NCBI GenBank assembly: GCA_051715425.1
Contig: JBPXJS010000039.1
Span: 62,001 to 126,000, forward strand
Direction: 5' to 3'
DNA length: 64,000 nucleotides
Source of the DNA: JAJTFA01 sp051715425
GTDB lineage: Bacteria > Bacteroidota > Bacteroidia > UKL13-3
Shown here: piece after piece, positions 20,343 to 26,647 of the stretch
Numbering within the stretch: the stretch's first letter is position 1
How the letters are laid out: each line of letters begins with the position of its first letter
Notes under the pieces: generated by a model
Seen by the model: only the letters and a program-made list of their open reading frames with translations
Databases searched by the model: none
Told to the model about the DNA's origin: nothing
Made by a program: the position numbers and the translations under genes

Positions 20343-22592
20343 ATGCAGGCAATTGATTCAGAAAAAGAGAACAAAGAGATCGTAAAAGCATATCGGAATG
20401 TGCTTAAATCGTGCAGAAGAGGACTTGATAAGGAGGAGAAAAAGCAAATCCGTAAGGCGTTTGAAATGTCACTCGAAGCGCACAAAACCATGCGCAGAAA
20501 GTCTGGCGAACCGTATATTCTGCACCCGCTGGCAGTAGCACAAATCTGCTCCGAGGAAATGGGGCTTGGAGCCACCTCCATTATTTGTGCTTTATTACAT
20601 GATACCGTTGAAGATACAGATATTACCCTCGAAGTAATTAAACTAAACTTTGGGGAAAGAGTAGCCAAAATTATTGATGGACTGACAAAAATTGCAGGGG
20701 TTTTCGATCAGCAGGATAAATCTATACAGGCGGAGAATTTTAAAAAGATGCTGCTTACCCTCAGTGATGATGTAAGGGTAATTCTAATAAAACTGGCCGA
20801 CAGGTTACACAATATGCGTACCCTCGATTCCATGTCGCCAAAATCGCAGCTCAAAATTGCCAGCGAAACCCAATATGTATATGCTCCGCTTGCCCACAGG
20901 CTGGGCCTTTATGCTATTAAAACCGAGCTTGAGGATTTGGCTACCAAATACCTCGAAACAGATAATTATCGTTTTGTAAAGAATAAACTTCAGGAAACAA
21001 AGTCGCAACGAAACAGGTATATAAAGCAGTTTTGTGAACCAATTATTGAAGCCCTGAATGAAACCGGGCTTAAGTACGAGATTAAGGGAAGGCCAAAATC
21101 TATTCACTCGATTTTGACTAAGATGAAAAAACAAAACATCCCTTTTGAAGAGGTGTATGATTTGTTTGCTATCCGCGTAATTATAGATTCTGATATTGAA
21201 GAAACAGAAAAGGCAGATTGCTGGAAGGTGTATTCCATTGTAACCGATTTTTACAAACCAAACCCCGACAGGTTGCGCGATTGGATCTCAACCCCTAAAG
21301 GAAACGGGTATGAATCGCTACACACCACGGTGATGGGGCCAAAGGGTAAATGGGTAGAGGTGCAGATCCGTACAAGAAGGATGGATGAGATTGCCGAAAA
21401 AGGTTATGCGGCACATTGGAAATACAAAGATAAAAGTGCAGAACCGGTTCAGGATGGAGGATTAGAGGAGTGGCTGGCCAGGGTAAGGGAAATTTTAGAA
21501 AACCCGGAATCAAATGCCCTCGATTTTCTGGATGATTTTAAATTGAATCTGTTTGCCGAGGAGATTTTTATTTTTACCCCTAAAGGCGATTTGCGAAAAC
21601 TGCCGGCCAATGCCACTATTCTTGATTTTGCTTTTGATATTCATTCTCAGCTGGGTTCAAAATGTATTGGTGGTAAGGTTAATAATAAGCTTGTTCCGCT
21701 TAATCATAAAATTTCCAATGGCGATCAGGTGGAGGTGCTAAGTTCCAGCAAACAAACACCTAAAGAAGAGTGGCTGCATTATGTGGTTACGGCCAAAGCC
21801 AAATCAAAAATCCGTGATTGGATGAAACAGGAGAAACTCCGCTCCTCATCTATGGGAAAAGAGGTACTCGAAAGAAAGTTTGCTCAGGATAAAATCCCGT
21901 TTTCAAGCGAAGCTTTACAGGATATTGTATACTATTTTCATTTGCCTAATGTTACAGAATTGTACTATCAGATAGCTTCCGATAAACTCGATAAAACCAA
22001 GCTGAATATAGCTGAGATTCTTGACTACGTTAAAAAACAGCGCATCGATCATGTGCAGGAGGTTAAAACACAAAAAGAACAGCAGGCCATTGCACGGGCT
22101 TCCGGAAATTACGCAAAAGATGCTGTAATACTTGGCGAAGAAATAGAGCTGCCTTACACCTTTGCCAAATGTTGTAACCCCATTCCCGGTGATGAAATAT
22201 TTGGATTTATTACAGTAGGTGAGGGCGTAAAAATTCACCGCACCAATTGCCCAAATGCCATCGGTTTAATGAGTAACTACGGTTACCGTTTAATAAAAGC
22301 CAAGTGGGCCAATCAAACCGGAGTGTCTCAGGCGTTTATTACCACCATTAAAGTGCAGGGTATTGATAGCGTTGGTATTGTTAGTACCATTGCTGATATT
22401 ATTTCCAAACAGTTGCAGATTAATATGCATGCCATTCAGATTTCTTCAAAAGAGGGAATGTTTGAAGGTTTAATAGAATTGGAAGTGTATGACACAGCTC
22501 AGCTAGACGAGTTAATGAATAAAATTAAAGCATCAAGTCCGTTGATTAAGGTAAGCCGTGAAGATGTGGACAGAGGTAATGGGAGGGCCTGA
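20343..22592 (+). CDS. rsh: Bifunctional (p)ppGpp synthetase/hydrolase, RelA/SpoT family
   Basis: Makes and degrades the alarmone (p)ppGpp in the cytoplasm during the stringent response. 749 residues with the full-length Rel layout: HD hydrolase domain (about 45-200) with intact HDTVED near residue 86; synthetase domain (about 250-370) with GNGYESLHTTV and EVQIRT; TGS domain (about 405-470, starting IFIFTPKGDLRKLP); conserved-cysteine region (CCNPIPGDE); and a C-terminal ACT domain (about 668-745). The charge-switch motif reads RLRD near residue 310, the basic RxKD-like version found in bifunctional enzymes rather than the acidic ExDD of synthetase-only RelA. Both activities are therefore expected. 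It is divergent from tRNA-Leu and convergent with holA. Confidence 0.95.
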   Translation: MQAIDSEKENKEIVKAYRNVLKSCRRGLDKEEKKQIRKAFEMSLEAHKTMRRKSGEPYILHPLAVAQICSEEMGLGATSIICALLHDTVEDTDITLEVIKLNFGERVAKIIDGLTKIAGVFDQQDKSIQAENFKKMLLTLSDDVRVILIKLADRLHNMRTLDSMSPKSQLKIASETQYVYAPLAHRLGLYAIKTELEDLATKYLETDNYRFVKNKLQETKSQRNRYIKQFCEPIIEALNETGLKYEIKGRPKSIHSILTKMKKQNIPFEEVYDLFAIRVIIDSDIEETEKADCWKVYSIVTDFYKPNPDRLRDWISTPKGNGYESLHTTVMGPKGKWVEVQIRTRRMDEIAEKGYAAHWKYKDKSAEPVQDGGLEEWLARVREILENPESNALDFLDDFKLNLFAEEIFIFTPKGDLRKLPANATILDFAFDIHSQLGSKCIGGKVNNKLVPLNHKISNGDQVEVLSSSKQTPKEEWLHYVVTAKAKSKIRDWMKQEKLRSSSMGKEVLERKFAQDKIPFSSEALQDIVYYFHLPNVTELYYQIASDKLDKTKLNIAEILDYVKKQRIDHVQEVKTQKEQQAIARASGNYAKDAVILGEEIELPYTFAKCCNPIPGDEIFGFITVGEGVKIHRTNCPNAIGLMSNYGYRLIKAKWANQTGVSQAFITTIKVQGIDSVGIVSTIADIISKQLQINMHAIQISSKEGMFEGLIELEVYDTAQLDELMNKIKASSPLIKVSREDVDRGNGRA

Positions 22593-22602
22593 TAGCAGGT
22601 AA

Positions 22603-23604
22603 TTACCCCATCATAATTTTAATCAATACTTCTTTCAGCAATTCATCCTGGGTGGCTGAAATATTATTAACGCCTTTGCTTTTTAAATCATATTCGTGCA
22701 TGACGCGGATGCATTTTTCCAGCTCTTCTGCTGAATATTTACTGGCTACGGCCATATAATCGTTGGCCTGAAAATAGTTAAACCCAAATTCTTTCTGGAG
22801 TTGCGCCCGATCGCGTATTTTGCTTTGTTTAACAAGGTATGATTTGTTAAAAAAAGTATTCATATTAATGAGGGTGGCAATAATAGAAAAATCTTTGGCC
22901 TTGCTCATGTGGTGCGCAATATGGAACGCGCGTGAAGAGTTTTTGTTGGCCACCGCATTCATCAGTTCAAAAATATTAAACTCCCGGCTGATGCCTATTT
23001 TAAGCTCTACATCTGTATCAGTAATCTCCTTATCGTCATTTTTATTAATAATGAGCTTTTCGAGTTCATTGGCAATTTTAGCCAAATCACTTCCGAGAGA
23101 ATCTGCCACGAGGGTTGCCGCACGTTGGCTAATGCTGTATCCTTTTCCTTTCAGGTATTGCTCAATCCACGGAGCCAGGGCATTATCATAAAGTTTCTTC
23201 GATTCAAATACCACATGTTTGCTTACAGCCTTATAAAACCGGGTGCGCTTATCCAATTTAGCCGATTTGTTGCATATAACCAGAATGGTGGAGGGTACCG
23301 GTTTCTCCAGATACGACTCCATTTCGTCTAACCCTTTTAGTGTTTGGGCTTCCTTCACAATAATCACCTGATATGGAGCCATCATAGGAAACCTGCGGGC
23401 ATTTCCGGTAATGGTATTTACATCTGAATCTTTTCCATACAATACGGTTTGGTTAAATCCTCTTTCGGCTTCGGTAAGTACATGGTGCTCTATAAAATTA
23501 CTGATCTCATCAATAAAATAATGCTCCTCTCCATACAGGTAATAAACCGGAGCATATTTTTTGGCTTTTAAATCGGCCATTATTTTATTGAAGTCGGCAG
23601 ACAT
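22603..23604 (-). CDS. holA: DNA polymerase III subunit delta
   Basis: Clamp-loader subunit that opens the beta clamp. 333 residues from the ATG at 23604 (MSADFNKIMADL); a longer frame to 23652 exists but overlaps the start of the divergent gene and adds non-homologous residues. The N-terminus APVYYLYGEEHYFIDEI and the following RRFPMMAPYQVIIVKEAQ are characteristic of the delta AAA+ fold, which lacks a functional Walker A. The C-terminal collar domain includes EFNIFELMNAVANKNS. Only 22 bp separate its start from the divergent HsdR-N gene, so their promoters must overlap the neighbouring coding sequence or lie in this short gap. Confidence 0.92.
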   Translation of the reverse strand: MSADFNKIMADLKAKKYAPVYYLYGEEHYFIDEISNFIEHHVLTEAERGFNQTVLYGKDSDVNTITGNARRFPMMAPYQVIIVKEAQTLKGLDEMESYLEKPVPSTILVICNKSAKLDKRTRFYKAVSKHVVFESKKLYDNALAPWIEQYLKGKGYSISQRAATLVADSLGSDLAKIANELEKLIINKNDDKEITDTDVELKIGISREFNIFELMNAVANKNSSRAFHIAHHMSKAKDFSIIATLINMNTFFNKSYLVKQSKIRDRAQLQKEFGFNYFQANDYMAVASKYSAEELEKCIRVMHEYDLKSKGVNNISATQDELLKEVLIKIMMG

Positions 23605-23626
23605 GTATTTTTTGTTTCTTTGCGGA

Positions 23627-24073
23627 ATGCAGTTAAACTTTCCAGCATACAATTTTAAACTGAAATCTCAAGAAAACAGAAACTATGTTTTCGACATTAT
23701 CAGGAAAAAATACGTGGTGCTTACACCGGAAGAGTGGGTAAGGCAGCATTTGCTTCATTTTATGATTCAGGATGGGTTATACCCGTCCTCTTTAATTGCT
23801 GTAGAAAGGGGGCTGCAAATGAATGGGTTACAAAAACGTTTTGATGTTCTGGTGTTTGATAAAACAGGTAAACCCCTGCTGCTGGCTGAATGTAAATCGC
23901 CTGACATTTCCCTTTCAAAAGATACGTTTTTGCAGGCTGCTGTTTATAACTCTCAATTTGGTTGCAGCCATATTCTTATTACCAATGGCCTTAAACACTA
24001 TTATTGCCGCTATTCGGAAGGAAAAGAAGCAGTTACCGAAGAGATACCTTTTTTTACCCAACTTACCTCTTAG
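23627..24073 (+). CDS. Solitary type I restriction HsdR N-terminal (HSDR_N) domain protein
   Basis: 148 residues from the ATG at 23627 (MQLNFPAYNF). Upstream in-frame codons to 23561 overlap holA and are unlikely to be used. The whole protein corresponds to the endonuclease-like N-terminal domain of HsdR. RFDVLVFDKTG followed by PLLLAECKSP gives the D...ExK arrangement of the PD-(D/E)xK fold, followed by the helix DTFLQAAVYN. There is no helicase motor, HsdM or HsdS nearby, so it is not part of a normal restriction system. Single-domain proteins of this kind beside holA occur in other Bacteroidota as far as I recall; their function is not established. Its stop overlaps the 3' end of csaA by 4 bp (convergent). 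Confidence 0.85.
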   Translation: MQLNFPAYNFKLKSQENRNYVFDIIRKKYVVLTPEEWVRQHLLHFMIQDGLYPSSLIAVERGLQMNGLQKRFDVLVFDKTGKPLLLAECKSPDISLSKDTFLQAAVYNSQFGCSHILITNGLKHYYCRYSEGKEAVTEEIPFFTQLTS

Positions 24074-24405
24074 GCTATTCGGGTTCCGTTGGCAACTGCC
24101 AGGCCCGGGTGCAGCAGGGTAACTTCTTTATTATCACCCACACACCCCAATACCAAACATTCACTCATAAAGTTGGCTATTTGTTTAGGAGGGAAATTAA
24201 CAACGGCAATTACCTGTTTCCCTTTAAGTTCTTCCTTGCTGTATAATTTGGTAATCTGGGCAGAAGATTGTTTGATACCAAATGGTCCGAAATCGATGCT
24301 AAGTTTATAGGATGGGTTTCTTGCCTCCGGAAAATCGAGTACTTCTATAATTGTTCCGGTTCTTATCTCTACTTTTTCAAAATCGTTCCAGCCTATCAGT
24401 TCCAT
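24070..24405 (-). CDS. csaA: CsaA-like tRNA-binding / export chaperone protein
   Basis: A 111-residue protein consisting of one OB-fold tRNA-binding domain of the EMAP/Trbp111 type: DFEKVEIRTGTIIEV at residues 8-22, then KLSIDFG, SAQIT, GKQVIAVVNFPPKQIANFMSECLVLG and a C-terminal hydrophobic GLAVANGTRI. Homodimeric CsaA binds tRNA and, in some bacteria, preproteins. It lies 5 bp after prfB on the same strand and is probably co-transcribed with it. Confidence 0.9.
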   Translation of the reverse strand: MELIGWNDFEKVEIRTGTIIEVLDFPEARNPSYKLSIDFGPFGIKQSSAQITKLYSKEELKGKQVIAVVNFPPKQIANFMSECLVLGCVGDNKEVTLLHPGLAVANGTRIA

Positions 24406-24410
24406 TTTTG

Positions 24411-25497
24411 TTAATGTTTGGCAAACTCCATCAAATATGGCTTAATAAACTGATCCAGATCTCCATCCATAACTCCCTGCACATCCGATGTTTCTACGGT
24501 GGTTCTTAAATCCTTTACCAATTTATATGGGTGGAATACATAGTTCCGTATCTGGCTTCCCCATTCAATCTTTTTCTTTCCGGCCTCTATTTTATCCCTT
24601 GCCTCATTACGCTTTCTAAGCTCAATCTCGTAAAGTTGGGATTTAAGCATTTTCATTGCCCTGTCTTTATTGGCACTTTGTGAGCGCTCCACCTGGCAAA
24701 CAATAACGATACCTGTTGGTTTATGGGTAAGCTGCACCTTGGTTTCCACCTTGTTTACATTTTGTCCTCCTGCACCACCAGAGCGTGATGTCTGGATTTC
24801 AATATCTGCATCCTTAATTTCAACCTCAATATTATCATCAACCAGCGGATAGCAATATACCGAAGCAAATGAGGTATGCCTGCGGGCATTGGAATCGAAG
24901 GGAGAAATGCGCACCATACGGTGTACCCCGTTTTCTCCTTTCAGGTATCCATAAGCAAAATCGCCCTGCACTTCAATAGAACATGATTTTATTCCTGCGC
25001 CATCTCCTGCCTGCTCATCAATCACTGCCGCTTTAAAACCTCTTTTATCGCAATACATCACATACATGCGCATCAGCATCTCTGCCCAATCCTGGCTTTC
25101 CGTTCCACCTGCTCCTGAGTTTATATTAATTACACAGTTTAACTGGTCTTCCTCATTGCTGAGCATATTTTTAAACTCCAGTTCCTCTGTAATTTCCAAC
25201 GCTTTGGCATATTGGGAATCTACTTCTTCATCTGTTGCCTCACCTGCAGAAGCAAATTCATGCAGCACGGCCAAATCATCAAATACCACCTGCACTTTTT
25301 GGTAGGCATCTGTCCAGATTTTCTTTATTTTAATAGATTTAAGCACCACTTCTGCTTTTTTGGGGTCATCCCAAAAACCGGGTGCATGGCTTTGTTCTTC
25401 TTCTTCGTGTATGGCTTCTAATTTTCCATCAACGTCAAAGATACCTCCTCAGGGACTCAACCCTTAACTTCAATTCCTTAAACTGTTCGTTTGTCAT
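24411..25497 (-). CDS. prfB: Peptide chain release factor 2, expressed by programmed +1 frameshift
   Basis: Recognises UGA/UAA stop codons and releases the nascent chain. The gene is in two overlapping frames. From the ATG at 25497 a 20-codon frame (MTNEQFKELK ... RRYL) ends at an in-frame TGA at 25437-25435. Skipping one base there continues as DVDGKLEAIHEEEE and runs 341 codons to 24411, giving 361 residues in all, the usual RF2 length. Domain landmarks in the second frame are the PCRF domain, the anticodon-like tripeptide SPF (MVRISPFDSNARRH) and the GGQ loop in SGGAGGQNVNK. The +1 slippage site CTT-TGA-C with an upstream AGGAGG is the classic RF2 autoregulatory element: low RF2 slows termination at UGA and promotes the shift. 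A frame reading only from 25349 would lack the N-terminal helices. csaA follows closely. Confidence 0.95.
25434..25449 (-). promoter_or_regulatory. Programmed +1 ribosomal frameshift signal in prfB
   Basis: On the minus strand: AGGAGG (25449-25444), then TAT, slippery CTT, stop TGA (25437-25435) and C. The spacing between the Shine-Dalgarno-like element and the CTT codon is 3 nt, as in other bacterial prfB genes. No other gene start in the window that I looked at has a comparably strong Shine-Dalgarno sequence. Confidence 0.95.
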
Positions 25498-25503
25498 AGG
25501 TGA

Positions 25504-25511
25504 CAAATATA
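25504..25511 (-). promoter_or_regulatory. Putative -7 box of the prfB promoter
   Basis: TATATTTG on the minus strand matches the Bacteroidota -7 consensus TAnnTTTG and lies only 6 bp before the prfB ATG. A transcript from it would have almost no leader. No clear TTG -33 element is found at the expected distance, so the call is tentative. Confidence 0.45.
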
Positions 25512-25671
25512 GCTGATTTGTTCTGTCTCATAAAATTTCTGCAATAAACTGCAGTGGCCCTTTTGAAAAATGTGTCAAACAGGCTTGCAGAAAAGCGCCC
25601 GGAAATAGATCAGGAAATATTTAATTCACCATGTAAATGCCGCTAATCATGCATAATTCATAATCCGGACG

Positions 25672-25679
25672 TATCTTTG
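25672..25679 (+). promoter_or_regulatory. Putative -7 box of the ssrA promoter
   Basis: TATCTTTG matches TAnnTTTG, 24 bp upstream of the mature tmRNA 5' end. This leaves room for a short 5' precursor removed by RNase P. No TTG element is present 17-23 bp upstream. Confidence 0.5.
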
Positions 25680-25703
25680 TGGCCTATAATGTTCTTTATT
25701 TAT

Positions 25704-26070
25704 GGGGATGACTGGAATTGACGGGAAGTGCAACTGACATGTAAGCACGCAGCGCATTGGGATATTGGCGCTTTAATCTCAATACTCAAAACTTTAACTG
25801 GCGATTCTAACTTCGCTATGGCTGCCTAATCAGGAAGATTACGCAAATGCCATTGTCCCGCAGGGGTTAGCTTACCCGCTTCTGCATCAGGGGCATCAAC
25901 AGGAAAAGCGTTACTATAGCCGGCCTTTGGTTATTTTAACTACCTAAGAGGATAAGGGCAGGTTTGGCAAGAGTTGCAGCCTGATCAGCCACGAAAACAA
26001 TGCAACACTAAGCGTGTAGAAAGCGTGATCATTCCTTCTCCGGACGCGGGTTCGATGCCCGCCATCTCCA
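25704..26070 (+). ncRNA. ssrA: Transfer-messenger RNA (tmRNA)
   Basis: Rescues stalled ribosomes with SmpB. The 5' end GGGGATGACTGG and the 3' end with GCGGGTTCGATGCCCGC and CATCTCC-A form the tRNA-like acceptor (one G-T pair) and T-arm. The tag frame runs from 25800: GGC GAT TCT AAC TTC GCT ATG GCT GCC TAA, encoding GDSNFAMAA after the charged alanine. The pseudoknot-rich middle follows. After the discriminator A at 26070 the genome reads CCT, so the complete CCA is not encoded. The tag ends AMAA instead of the usual ALAA. Length 367 nt is normal. smpB is not in the window. Confidence 0.95.
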
Positions 26071-26074
26071 CCTG

Positions 26075-26107
26075 AAAAAGCTGCGATTTTTATCGTGGCT
26101 TTTTTTC
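26075..26107 (+). terminator. Intrinsic terminator of ssrA
   Basis: AAAAAGCTGCGAT pairs (two wobbles) with ATCGTGGCTTTTT around a TTTT loop and continues into a T-run, a few bases after the tmRNA 3' end. Confidence 0.85.
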
Positions 26108-26165
26108 TTTCGGGAATATGAAGAGTAAACCTTTCGTGCTGTAAGTCAACCCTTACACCTAAGCT

Positions 26166-26417
26166 TTATTCAATACCAATAATTGGTTTTTCTATCAATG
26201 CCCGTGATTTCCACGACTTTATTTGCCGTTCTCATAAACATTGCTTCTGTTCTGCTATCAAATTTCTCCATATGTTTTAATAGCTGGTCGCCTTTTCCTC
26301 CAGTAAAACCTTATGATTGGTATTGTGTTTCCTGATTCTATTGTCTATGTCATCACCAGTAAATCCAACATAGAATTTATCTTTTGTAGGAGAATATATG
26401 ATGTAAACCTTATACAT
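26166..26417 (-). pseudogene. Decayed GIY-YIG endonuclease-like gene
   Basis: From the ATG at 26417 the protein starts MYKVYIIYSPTKDKFYVG, a clear GIY-YIG domain N-terminus (YxV-YII ... YVG), and continues to RIRKHNTNHK. It then reaches a stop after 46 residues. Adding one base near 26308 restores the family sequence GFTGGKGDQ and then FDSRTEAM. A second shift near 26235 restores RQIKSWKSRALIEK, the typical C-terminus, ending at TAA 26166. The intact family (small UvrC-N-like proteins of about 80-100 residues, often several copies per Bacteroidota genome) is thus present but broken at two places, with a few residues missing in the middle. Two sequencing errors could give the same picture but are less likely. 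It lies directly behind the tRNA-Val terminator. Confidence 0.8.
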
Positions 26418-26423
26418 GGCGCA

Positions 26424-26447
26424 TAAAAAAACCACCTTTCGGTGGTT
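26424..26447 (-). terminator. Intrinsic terminator of tRNA-Val
   Basis: On the minus strand AAACCACC, loop GAAA, GGTGGTTT and then more T residues. The stem-loop begins directly at the encoded CCA of tRNA-Val. Confidence 0.9.
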
Positions 26448-26525
26448 TGGTGGAGGCAACAGGATTCGAACCTGTGACCCTCTGCTTGTAAGGCAGATGC
26501 TCTGAACCAGCTGAGCTATGCCTCC
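26448..26525 (-). tRNA. tRNA-Val (anticodon TAC)
   Basis: The acceptor GGAGGCA (26525-26519) pairs with TGCCTCC. D-arm AGCTCAGCTGGTTCAGAGC. The anticodon stem TCTGC/GCAGA encloses CTTACAA (anticodon TAC). T-loop GTTCGAATC. Discriminator A, and here CCA is encoded (26450-26448), unlike tRNA-Leu and tmRNA in the same window. Confidence 0.96.
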
Positions 26526-26647
26526 ATTTGGGGACTGCAAATATAGAGCGGACTAAATAAAATGCAAACTTTGATTAAATTTTTTTGAAAAAGGTGTGCA
26601 AACACCTGAATTTCATAATTTGGCGCGTTAGTAAGTTATTTCATACC

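Noticed and set aside
23605..23652. 16-residue extension of HolA, and the similar 22-residue extension of the HsdR-N protein (23561-23626)
   Set aside because: The two extensions overlap each other on opposite strands and neither resembles the family N-termini.
23627..24073. Remains of a type I restriction-modification system
   Set aside because: No HsdM, HsdS or HsdR motor fragment is present on either side; the neighbours are the core genes holA and csaA.
24411..25349. prfB as a 312-residue protein starting at 25349
   Set aside because: It would lack the N-terminal helical domain of RF2; homologous sequence continues upstream in the same frame to the frameshift site.
25435..25437. In-frame TGA of prfB as a selenocysteine codon or a nonsense mutation
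   Set aside because: The downstream frame is +1, not the same frame, and the surrounding AGGAGG and CTT-TGA-C are the standard RF2 frameshift signal.
26418..26540. N-terminal extension GGIAQLVQ...RGSQVRILLPPP of the GIY-YIG frame
   Set aside because: It is tRNA-Val translated in sense orientation, a known spurious motif; the GIY-YIG remnant starts at 26417.
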